From contig JAQTLK010000017.1 in assembly GCA_028714955.1 (NCBI GenBank), positions 1-32,371 on the forward strand: a DNA stretch of 32,371 nucleotides. The letters are read 5' to 3'. Below the pieces are notes generated by a model that did not search any database, was not told the DNA's origin, and saw nothing but the letters and a program-made list of their open reading frames with translations. This DNA is from Sulfuricella sp. Its GTDB lineage: Bacteria > Pseudomonadota > Gammaproteobacteria > Burkholderiales > Sulfuricellaceae. Both the position numbers and the translations under genes were made by a program. This document shows positions 23,544 to 31,487 of this stretch, one piece after another. How positions within the stretch are numbered: position 1 is the stretch's first letter; every line of letters starts with the position of its first letter.

Positions 23544-25586
23544 ATGACCGAATCTAACCAGCCTGCTGTTCTTGATACAAGCTTGGACAGCCTTCTCAAT
23601 GAACGCTTTGCCGGGAAGGTTGTACGCAAAGACCTGACCAAGCTCATCAAGGAAGGGGCGAATGTCCCGGTGTATGTGCTGGAGTACTTGCTGGGGATGT
23701 ATTGTGCCTCAGATGATCCGGCCACTATCGAATCTGGCCTGGTCAACGTCAAGCGCATTCTGGCAGAAAACTATGTCCGGCCCGATGAAGCGGAAAAGGT
23801 CAAATCCAAGATCCGTGAGAGCGGCAGCTACAAGGTCATCGACAAGGTGACCGTAAAGCTTAACGAAAAACGTGACGTCTACGAGGCGCTGCTCTCGAAC
23901 CTGGGCGTCAAGAATGTTGAGATTTCTGACAGCTATGTGCGGCAATTTGAAAAGCTGCTGGTCGGCGGTATCTGGTGCATCGTCACTCTGCAGTACCGCT
24001 ATGAAGAGAACCAGAAAGGATCGCCGTTTTCGGTCACAGATCTCAAGCCAATCCAGATGCCCAATATGGATATGCAAGGGCTGTTCGAGGGCCGCAAGGG
24101 CTTCACTGATGAACAGTGGATCGATGCCTTGATCCGTGCCACGGGCATGGAACCCACTTGCTTTAAGGAGCGGGTTAAGTGGCATCTGCTGGCACGCATG
24201 ATTCCGCTGGTTGAGAACAACTACAACCTGTGCGAACTCGGTCCGCGCGGGACCGGCAAGAGTCATATCTACAAGGAAATCAGCCCGAACAGCATTCTGG
24301 TGTCCGGTGGGCAAACTACAGTCGCCAATCTGTTCTACAACATGGGCTCGAACAAGGTCGGACTGGTTGGCCTGTGGGATGTGGTTGCCTTTGATGAGGT
24401 CGCCGGCATCAGCTTCAAGGACCATGACGGCGTTCAGATCATGAAGGACTACATGGCCAGTGGATCCTTCTCACGTGGCCGGGAATCAATCAACGCCAAC
24501 GCCTCAATGGTATTCGTTGGCAATATCAACCAGAGCGTGGAAACCTTGGTGAAAACCAGTCACCTGCTGGCGCCATTCCCTGAGGCCATGATTGATGCCG
24601 CATTCTTTGACCGCTTCCATGCCTATGTTCCAGGTTGGGAAATCCCCAAGATGCGGCCGGAGTTTTTCACTAACCAATACGGCATGATCGTGGATTACCT
24701 GGCCGAATGGTTACGTGAAATGCGCAAGAGAAGTTTTGCCGATGCCACCGACAAGTGGTTCAAGCTCGGCAATAATTTGAATCAGCGGGACACCATTGCG
24801 GTGCGTCGGACGGTCTCAGGTCTGCTGAAGCTGACCTGCCCACATGGCGAGTTCAGCAAGGAGTCTGTACGTAAGTGTCTGGAATACGCTTTGGAAACCC
24901 GACGTCGCGTAAAAGAGCAGCTCAAGAAAATCGGGGGCATGGAATTTTATGATGTCCATTTCAGCTACATCGATCTGGAAGATGGCCAGGAGCGTTTCAT
25001 TTCTGTGCCTGAGCAAGGTGGCGGGTCGCTCATCCCTGAAGGTCGTCCGAATCCAGGCACGCTCCATACCATCAGTATTGGTGACAAGGGAATGCCGGGT
25101 GCTTACCGATTGGAGATCCAGTCAATGGCCGGCGGCGGCAAGATGTCCTTTTCTGGGGGCGGCTCCAAAGAACCTGTGCGGATCGCTTTTGATTACTTCA
25201 AGGCGAATGCCAGCCGGGTCAGCGCATCAATCAAGCCTGGCGAGCATGACTTCCATCTGCACATGGTAGAACTCCAAAACTCCGGAGCCCCGGAAGCCCT
25301 GACGCTGGCCAGCTTCATTGCTTTATGCTCAGCTGCACTAGGCAAGCCTGTCCAAGGACAAATGGTCGTCATGGGAGACATGACTCTTGGCGGCACTATT
25401 ACTCAAACGAGAAATCTTGCCGAAAGCCTCCAAGTTGCTTTTGATGCGGGTGCCAAACGGATTTTACTACCAATGTCGAGCGTGACAGATCTTCCAACTG
25501 TTCCTGGTGAATTGTTCGCAAAGTTTCAGACCAGTTTCTATTCGGATCCGGTGGATGCTGTGTTCAAGGCGTTGGGGGTCGAATGA
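23544..25586 (+). CDS. brxL: BREX AAA+ protein BrxL (Lon-like)
   Basis: Last gene of the BREX core, 680 residues. An N-terminal helical domain is followed by an AAA+ ATPase with Walker A GPRGTGKS (lysine 239) and Walker B VVAFDEVAG, then a Lon-protease-like fold at the C-terminus. BrxL relatives form ring assemblies on DNA and act against phage replication. In the Lon-like part, where active Lon has a serine in GPSAG and a lysine in GGLKEK, this protein has PEALT and RNLAES, so peptidase activity is unlikely. ATG 23544 has AAGG at 23534-23537 and lies eight bases after pglZ. An 8-bp hairpin follows 41 bases after the stop. Confidence 0.95.
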   Translation: MTESNQPAVLDTSLDSLLNERFAGKVVRKDLTKLIKEGANVPVYVLEYLLGMYCASDDPATIESGLVNVKRILAENYVRPDEAEKVKSKIRESGSYKVIDKVTVKLNEKRDVYEALLSNLGVKNVEISDSYVRQFEKLLVGGIWCIVTLQYRYEENQKGSPFSVTDLKPIQMPNMDMQGLFEGRKGFTDEQWIDALIRATGMEPTCFKERVKWHLLARMIPLVENNYNLCELGPRGTGKSHIYKEISPNSILVSGGQTTVANLFYNMGSNKVGLVGLWDVVAFDEVAGISFKDHDGVQIMKDYMASGSFSRGRESINANASMVFVGNINQSVETLVKTSHLLAPFPEAMIDAAFFDRFHAYVPGWEIPKMRPEFFTNQYGMIVDYLAEWLREMRKRSFADATDKWFKLGNNLNQRDTIAVRRTVSGLLKLTCPHGEFSKESVRKCLEYALETRRRVKEQLKKIGGMEFYDVHFSYIDLEDGQERFISVPEQGGGSLIPEGRPNPGTLHTISIGDKGMPGAYRLEIQSMAGGGKMSFSGGGSKEPVRIAFDYFKANASRVSASIKPGEHDFHLHMVELQNSGAPEALTLASFIALCSAALGKPVQGQMVVMGDMTLGGTITQTRNLAESLQVAFDAGAKRILLPMSSVTDLPTVPGELFAKFQTSFYSDPVDAVFKALGVE

Positions 25587-25627
25587 GCGCGTGTTTTTCT
25601 ACCTGATTTGCCAGTCAGAATGCAGTC

Positions 25628-25646
25628 AGGCTCACCGTGTGAGCCT
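25628..25646. promoter_or_regulatory. 8-bp perfect hairpin after brxL
   Basis: AGGCTCAC (25628-25635) and GTGAGCCT (25639-25646) form a perfect stem with a CGT loop. It lies in the 106-base gap between brxL and the next gene. No run of T follows, so it is a weak terminator candidate at best; it could instead act as an mRNA-processing or stability element that separates the BREX operon from the flank. Confidence 0.45.
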
Positions 25647-25692
25647 TGATCCCTCTAGAATCTCTACTCCAACTTGCATAAGGTGAAGATAA

Positions 25693-26547
25693 ATGGCAAT
25701 TGACCAACCTGAAGACTTCACTCGAATTTGCCAGCTTTGGCAGGAGATTCGTGATGGGCTTGATGATGAGTGGAGAGAGGAACTCGATTGGAGTTACGGG
25801 AAACGAGTCAATACCGGCACATGGGCATGGGATCCAATCATAAAAAAATTGCCTGCTGAAAAAGCTGACCGACTTGGCGATGTGCTTAATGGTCCAGTAT
25901 TTTCCTGCAAGGGATATGAATGGCCCGTGCATGATGGATTTCCGATGGTACCCATCATTCAGCTTGATCTAAAGCGTTGTGGCGAGATTGGCGGGGTCGA
26001 TCTTGGTTCGGGGTTGCTACAGGTCTGGATGGGTCATGGTTTATTCATGGGTGAAGATGCGTACATTCGGGTAATTCCTGCAGCGCTGGTTAGCAATGAA
26101 AACCTTCTGCCAATTCCAAAAATTGATCCAAATATTAATGCATTCGTCCCAATTGACTGGGCACTTGATGAAGAGCACCAAATATATGACTCTGGCTTTG
26201 CCCAACAAATCACTGGCTACAAACCGAGAAGATTTACAACTCAGCTTAAGCACACTATCCAAGACAATTTTAAAATTAATAATGTAACGTCGGATGAAGG
26301 AATTTCAGAAAAACTCAAAGAATTTGATAAGTTAATTAAAGCTAACAAGAAAAAATGGAGCCCGTCGAATTGCCATTTATTCGGTACATTTTACGATATT
26401 CAATATCGGGCGGATGAGCGTGATACACCGCTGTTTTGCTTTGATAGCGACTATGGTATTGAATGGGGCGGCGGAACGGCTCAAGTTTTCTATAAGCTCA
26501 ACTCAGATGGTGGCGTTTCGTTTTCTTTCGATTGGAGCTGCTTTTGA
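25693..26547 (+). CDS. DUF1963-like protein, paralogue of the ligase C-terminal domain
   Basis: A 284-residue soluble protein. Residues about 68-115 (NGPVFSCKGYEWPV, MVPIIQLDL, GSGLLQVWM) match the ligase region VGPLFVSAKYPHPV, MFPILQLDM, PCLLQFWW. The C-terminus (CHLFGTFY, then FYKLNSDGGVSFSFDW) matches the ligase end (HHIGSLFGKFY, then MYEQNAASGTTDFRFYF). The pattern of WP, QLDL, LLQ and a late His-Leu-Phe-Gly block is like DUF1963/YwqG proteins, whose role is unknown. The ATG has AAGGTGA just upstream. The gene is much poorer in GC than its neighbours; the 60 bases from 26281 have only 17 G or C. This suggests separate arrival. It could be an immunity or partner protein, but nothing in the sequence shows the function. 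Confidence 0.75.
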   Translation: MAIDQPEDFTRICQLWQEIRDGLDDEWREELDWSYGKRVNTGTWAWDPIIKKLPAEKADRLGDVLNGPVFSCKGYEWPVHDGFPMVPIIQLDLKRCGEIGGVDLGSGLLQVWMGHGLFMGEDAYIRVIPAALVSNENLLPIPKIDPNINAFVPIDWALDEEHQIYDSGFAQQITGYKPRRFTTQLKHTIQDNFKINNVTSDEGISEKLKEFDKLIKANKKKWSPSNCHLFGTFYDIQYRADERDTPLFCFDSDYGIEWGGGTAQVFYKLNSDGGVSFSFDWSCF

Positions 26548-26612
26548 TCACCACAGAGTTTTGAGTACGAACATAGGGAAGTTGCTACTGCTAACCCACC
26601 GGGATCCCAGCC

Positions 26613-27869
26613 ATGAAATTCATCCACACCGCCGACATACACCTCGATAGCCCGTTATCAGGACTTGCCGCCTACAAGGATGCCCCGGCCGACCTGCTAC
26701 GAACGGTCACGCGCGATGCTTTCACCCGGCTGGTGGATGAGGCCATCGAGGAAAACGTGGATTTCATGGTCATCGCGGGTGATCTCTATGATGGCAGCTG
26801 GAAGGATTACAACACCGGCCATTTTTTCTGCCGAGAAATGGGGCGCCTCAACAAGGCCGGCATTCCGGTCTATCTGCTGCTGGGCAACCACGATGCCGAT
26901 AGCGAGATGACCAAGAAACTGACGCTGCCGCCCAACGTGCACCAGTTCGAAACCCGCAAGGCCAACACCTTCCTCATTGAGGAACTGAAAGTTGCCCTGC
27001 ATGGCCGCAGTTACAAGGAAGCGGCCACCGTGGATAATTTGGCTGCCAGTTATCCCGCACCGGTCACCGGCTGGCTCAATATCGGCGTGCTGCATACTGC
27101 GCTAGAAGGTTATGCAGCTCACGCCAACTATGCGCCCTGTTCGCTGGCCGAACTCAGCGCCAAAGGCTACGACTACTGGGCGCTGGGGCATGTGCATGAG
27201 CACGCCATCTTGCAGCAAGGCCCGTGGGTGGTGTTTCCGGGCAACTTACAGGGGCGGCATATCCGCGAAACCGGTGAACGGGGCGCTATGCTGATCACGG
27301 CGGATGAATCCGGCATCCATTCGGTGGAGCGTTTGCTGGTGGATGTGCTGCGATGGCATGTGGTTGATGTCGATGCCAGTGAAGCGAATTCGCTGGAAGA
27401 TGTGGTCAGGCTGGTGGGGCGCGCTTTTGAGCAGTTGGTCGCCGAAACCCCGGACAAAATCTATCTCTCAGTGCGCGTCTGCATCAAGGGCAGAACCGCT
27501 GCACATGGCGAGTTGTTCGGGCTGGAATCGCAGTTGCGCGAGGAAATTCTGGGCCAGGCCGCCGGACAGGGCATCGACCGCCTCTGGGTGGAAAAAGTTC
27601 GTATCGAGACGGAGCCCATAACCGATGCTGCGCATATCGCATCCCGCTCGGACGCCATTGCCGACCTGCAAGGTTTTCTCGATGCAGCCCCTGAAGATGC
27701 GGCGCTACTGGAATCCTTGATGGAAGACTTGCGTCCGCTGGTGGATAAGGCGCCATTCGAACTGATTCAGTCCGTGCCTGAACTGGACGCTATCCGCAGC
27801 GGGAATCTCGCGGGCATCGTCAAATCCGTTACACCGGGCCTGCTGGCCTATCTGGCGAAAGCGAACTGA
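26613..27869 (+). CDS. YhaO/SbcD-like DNA repair exonuclease
   Basis: Metallophosphoesterase nuclease, 418 residues, related to SbcD/Mre11 and closest in style to YhaO. All metal-binding motifs are present: D8-x-H10 (HTADIHL), GDLYD with D57 and D60, GNHD with N92 and H93, H161, and GHVH with H193 and H195. The C-terminal half is the mixed domain that normally binds the ATPase partner. That partner, a YhaN/SbcC-like protein, starts seven bases after the stop, so the two form an operon. The start at 26613 fits the family N-terminus MKFIHTADIHL, with a weak ribosome site. It would trim or open DNA ends, possibly of phage DNA or breaks made during defence (inference). Confidence 0.92.
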   Translation: MKFIHTADIHLDSPLSGLAAYKDAPADLLRTVTRDAFTRLVDEAIEENVDFMVIAGDLYDGSWKDYNTGHFFCREMGRLNKAGIPVYLLLGNHDADSEMTKKLTLPPNVHQFETRKANTFLIEELKVALHGRSYKEAATVDNLAASYPAPVTGWLNIGVLHTALEGYAAHANYAPCSLAELSAKGYDYWALGHVHEHAILQQGPWVVFPGNLQGRHIRETGERGAMLITADESGIHSVERLLVDVLRWHVVDVDASEANSLEDVVRLVGRAFEQLVAETPDKIYLSVRVCIKGRTAAHGELFGLESQLREEILGQAAGQGIDRLWVEKVRIETEPITDAAHIASRSDAIADLQGFLDAAPEDAALLESLMEDLRPLVDKAPFELIQSVPELDAIRSGNLAGIVKSVTPGLLAYLAKAN

Positions 27870-27876
27870 GGCCATA

Positions 27877-30800
27877 ATGCGCATTACCCGTCTTGACTTG
27901 CTGCGTTATGGAAAGTTTACCGACAAGTCCGTTTCGCTGCCAAGCGCGGCGAAGGATTTCCACCTCATTGTTGGCCCGAACGAGGCGGGAAAATCCACCC
28001 TGCGTAATGCGGTGCAGGATCTGCTGTTTGGCATCGAAACCCGATCCCGCTACAACTTCCTTCACCCGCACAGCGAGATGCGCCTGGGCGCACTAATTGA
28101 GCATGGCGACGAGAGACTGGATTTCATCCGTACCAAGGCGAGAACCAAGACACTGCAATCGTCTACCGGGATGCAACTGCCTGACAATGCGCTGACGCCT
28201 TTCCTGGGACAGATTGACCGTGCTTTTTTCGACCAGATGTTCGGGCTGAATCACGAGCGTCTGGTCACCGGTGGCCAGGAGATTCTGAGCGCCTCGAATG
28301 ACATCGGCCAGATACTCTTTCAGGCAGCAGCCGGGATCGGCAACCTGGGTGAGATTCGCGACCGGTTGGAAGCAGAAGCCGACAAGCTGTGGGCCAAACG
28401 TAAATCCAGCGACCGCGAGTATTACATCGCCAGCGCCGAACTCGACCAGGCCGAGGCGGCGCTCAAGCTGGCAACCGTGCGCACCAAGGACTGGCAGGAG
28501 GCCCGCACCAAGGTTGACCAGATTGGCGACAATCTCAAACTGGCACAGGAACAATATCGTGCGCTGGAGCAGGAGCGTATTCAACTGGAACGGGTGCGCC
28601 GTGTAGCGCCGATGCTGATCACACTGACCGAGCTGGAGCGCCAGTTGGCCGTGCTGGGCGAAGTCGTTTCACTGCCAGAAAACGCCGCTGAGCAGTTTAC
28701 AAATGCCGAGCAGGAAATCGCCATCGCGACCCCCTCGCTCATTCTGTTCGAAAAACAGGCCACTGAGCTGCAGGGAAAAATCGAGGCGCTCCACCCTGAT
28801 GAATCCATTCTTGCCCGTGGCGCGGATATTGAGGCGCTGTCAGAGATGCGCCAGCAGTTGCGCAACCATGAAAGCGACATCGGCAAACGCGAGGCGGAAA
28901 TCCTTGTGCTGTGGCAAACCGTTGAGGAATCCATGCGCCAGTTGGGCTGGCCTATGGAAAGCGAAGATGCCCTTGCCCAGCGCTTGCCAGGCAGCCTGGT
29001 ACGGTCAGCCATCGACAATCTCATCCGGCGCCATGAAGCGCTTGCTCAGGCGCTTTCGACCGCTGAGGAGACACACAGAAGCCGGGAAGAAGAAGCCAAA
29101 GTCATTAATGCCGAAATTGCGGCACTGCCCGCTACCGAAATCCCCGTTACGCTGATCGATGCATTGGCGACGGCAAGGTTGCTGGGCGATGTAGCCACCC
29201 AGGAAAAGCGATTCGAGACGCACATTGTGCGGCTAAAGCGTGAACTGGAAACAACGGCGCTCGAATTGGGGGAATGGAATCCTGGCACGGATAGCCTGCG
29301 CAAACTGTTGCCACCGACCCAGGATGAAACCAACACCCTGATCAAGCAACGAAGCGATCTGGAGCTGACTGCAAGAACGACCAATGAGCGCCTTGCCGAG
29401 GCCAAGGCCGAAGTGCTTTCCCTTCAGTTGGAGATTTCGCAATACAAAGCCGCGCACCATCCGGTGACGCTGGCGGATGTTCAGCTGGCGAGGACATCGC
29501 GCGACTCGACCTGGCAAGGCATCAAGACTGGCGCACTTTCCTTGAAGGAGTCAGCGCCCGGCTATGAAAAGGAGGTTGCCGAGTCCGATACGCTTTCCGA
29601 CAAACGCCATGACAAGGCGCAGGAAGAAACCGAGCTTCAGTCACGGCTTGACCGGCTGCAGCGATTGCAGCAGCAGATGGTTGACCTTGAATCTCGCTTG
29701 CAGGAGAACACGCAGGCGCTGACCAGCCTTGATCAGAAATGGGAAATCCGTATCAAGACTATTGGGCTGGTCGGGATGCCGCTTCTGCGTGTCAATGAAT
29801 GGCGTGTTGCACGCGAGCGTGTTCTCAGTGCTGCCGATGCCTTGGTGGAAGCGCAATCATCGCAAGATGATTTTGCGGGGAGCGTTGCACAGGCCAGAAC
29901 TGCATTGACGGAGGCCATGCTGGCTGTCAAGCCGGACGCTCAGAATCTAAACCTATCCGCGCTGATGCTGCTCGCGGATGAAATGGTGAACACTGCGACC
30001 CGTGCCCAGGAACGACGCAATACTCTGGCGACCCAGAAAATCCGTGCCGAGGCAGCCATTCCCGATTTGAACAACCGGGTTGTTCAGGCGCGGACGGCTA
30101 TCGACACATGGCGTGCTGACCTGCAAAAGAACCTTGCGCTTGCACATCTTTCGCAGGATGCAAATGTCGGCACGATAATGGGTGCGCTTGACCTGTTCGA
30201 ACGCATGAATCAGCAACTCCAAAAAATAAGGGATCTGCGCGTCAACCGTATAGACATGATGCGCCGTGACCTCAAGGATTTTGCCGATGCGGCTATAACG
30301 CTGGCTAAGGCTATTGCACCGGCCATTGTGAATGAGCCCGCGGCCCAGATTGCGTTAGACCTCGACAGCCAGTTGAAGCAGGCGTTATCAGCTTCTCAGG
30401 AGCTTGGTCGCTTGAAAACCGAATATGAAAAGGCCAGAGAACAAGCCAATGCTGCCCGTAACAGGATCGCTGAAGCCAAAGCCAGTCTGGAGCCGCTGTT
30501 GCGCTTATCCGGAACGATGGATAACGATGGCTTGCGCGCTGCGATTGAGCGTTCGGACCGTCTGCGCTCATTCACCTCGGAAATTGAACTTGCCATCAAG
30601 CAGCTATTGCATGCAGGCGATGGATTGGATCGCCAAGCGCTCGAATCTGAGTTTGCGGCCATTGATGCCAGCACGATTTCAATTCGTCTATCAGAGATAA
30701 AACTTCAAATCGATGAAGTAGTCGGCCAGCAAAACCGGTTGTCCGGCGAACTGAATTCCGCCGAGACGGCGCTTGGAAAGATCGCAGGTCAGGACGAGGC

Positions 30801-31335
30801 GGCAAGGGCTGAATCGCAGCGCCAAGAGGCGCTGGCAAGAATGTCAAATGCTGCGGAACGCTACATCAAGGTCTATACGGCAGCCAAACTGCTGCGCTGG
30901 TCAATCGAACGGTTCCGCGAGAGCAAACAGGGTCCCATGCTCGCCAGGGCGAGCGAAGTTTATTGTGGGCTGACCCAGGGGGCTTTTAACCGGCTGGTTG
31001 TCGATTACGAAAGCGAGCCATTGAAACTCTCCGGGCAGCGCGCTACTGGAGAGTTGGTGGATATTGAAGGCATGAGCGAAGGCACCCGCGACCAGCTTTA
31101 CCTTGCACTGCGTTTAGCGGCACTGGAACTCCATCTGGAGCAGACAGTTCCTTTACCGTTCATCGCCGATGATCTTTTTATCAATTACGATGATGGAAGG
31201 GCAAAAGCTGGACTTGAGGCGCTGGCCAAGTTATCTGAAATGACCCAGGTGATTTTCCTGACCCATCACGAACATCTGGTGCCTGTTGCGCAGTCGGTTT
31301 TTGGCGAACGCCTTAATGTGGTTACTCTAACTTAA
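27877..31335 (+). CDS. YhaN/SbcC-like coiled-coil ATPase
   Basis: SMC-like ATPase of 1152 residues that should pair with the nuclease encoded just upstream. The N-terminus MRITRLDLLRYGKFTD leads to Walker A GPNEAGKST with lysine 39. Long Glu/Gln/Ala/Arg-rich coiled-coil arms fill the middle. The C-terminal head has the signature MSEGTRDQLYLALRLA from residue 1066 and Walker B PFIADDLF with D1098 and D1099, followed by TQVIFLTHHEHL. I see no CxxC zinc hook in the coiled coil, unlike Rad50 and SbcC but as in YhaN proteins. GAGG lies at 27868-27871. The complex probably binds DNA ends and uses ATP to control the nuclease. Confidence 0.92.
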   Translation: MRITRLDLLRYGKFTDKSVSLPSAAKDFHLIVGPNEAGKSTLRNAVQDLLFGIETRSRYNFLHPHSEMRLGALIEHGDERLDFIRTKARTKTLQSSTGMQLPDNALTPFLGQIDRAFFDQMFGLNHERLVTGGQEILSASNDIGQILFQAAAGIGNLGEIRDRLEAEADKLWAKRKSSDREYYIASAELDQAEAALKLATVRTKDWQEARTKVDQIGDNLKLAQEQYRALEQERIQLERVRRVAPMLITLTELERQLAVLGEVVSLPENAAEQFTNAEQEIAIATPSLILFEKQATELQGKIEALHPDESILARGADIEALSEMRQQLRNHESDIGKREAEILVLWQTVEESMRQLGWPMESEDALAQRLPGSLVRSAIDNLIRRHEALAQALSTAEETHRSREEEAKVINAEIAALPATEIPVTLIDALATARLLGDVATQEKRFETHIVRLKRELETTALELGEWNPGTDSLRKLLPPTQDETNTLIKQRSDLELTARTTNERLAEAKAEVLSLQLEISQYKAAHHPVTLADVQLARTSRDSTWQGIKTGALSLKESAPGYEKEVAESDTLSDKRHDKAQEETELQSRLDRLQRLQQQMVDLESRLQENTQALTSLDQKWEIRIKTIGLVGMPLLRVNEWRVARERVLSAADALVEAQSSQDDFAGSVAQARTALTEAMLAVKPDAQNLNLSALMLLADEMVNTATRAQERRNTLATQKIRAEAAIPDLNNRVVQARTAIDTWRADLQKNLALAHLSQDANVGTIMGALDLFERMNQQLQKIRDLRVNRIDMMRRDLKDFADAAITLAKAIAPAIVNEPAAQIALDLDSQLKQALSASQELGRLKTEYEKAREQANAARNRIAEAKASLEPLLRLSGTMDNDGLRAAIERSDRLRSFTSEIELAIKQLLHAGDGLDRQALESEFAAIDASTISIRLSEIKLQIDEVVGQQNRLSGELNSAETALGKIAGQDEAARAESQRQEALARMSNAAERYIKVYTAAKLLRWSIERFRESKQGPMLARASEVYCGLTQGAFNRLVVDYESEPLKLSGQRATGELVDIEGMSEGTRDQLYLALRLAALELHLEQTVPLPFIADDLFINYDDGRAKAGLEALAKLSEMTQVIFLTHHEHLVPVAQSVFGERLNVVTLT

Positions 31336-31487
31336 CCTAGACCTGAGTATTTACCAGACTTTCTACACTAGGGGGGCACCTTGAACATGAAACAAAAACC
31401 ATGGATCATGCAGCCCCTTTAGCTGATCCGCTCGAACCTGCCTTGGGTTAAACCCCGGATCTCGCTACCACCCACTTCAAAGCTGCC
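31336..31487 (+). other. Gap before parB-like gene, with possible 11-aa leader ORF
   Basis: No gene family is recognisable. A GGGGGG run at about 31371-31376 precedes ATG 31387, which opens an 11-codon ORF (MKQKPWIMQPL) that stops at TAG 31420-31422. This could be a leader peptide, a leftover of a lost gene, or chance. The gap probably holds the promoter of the ParB-like gene, but no clear -35/-10 pair was identified. Confidence 0.25.
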
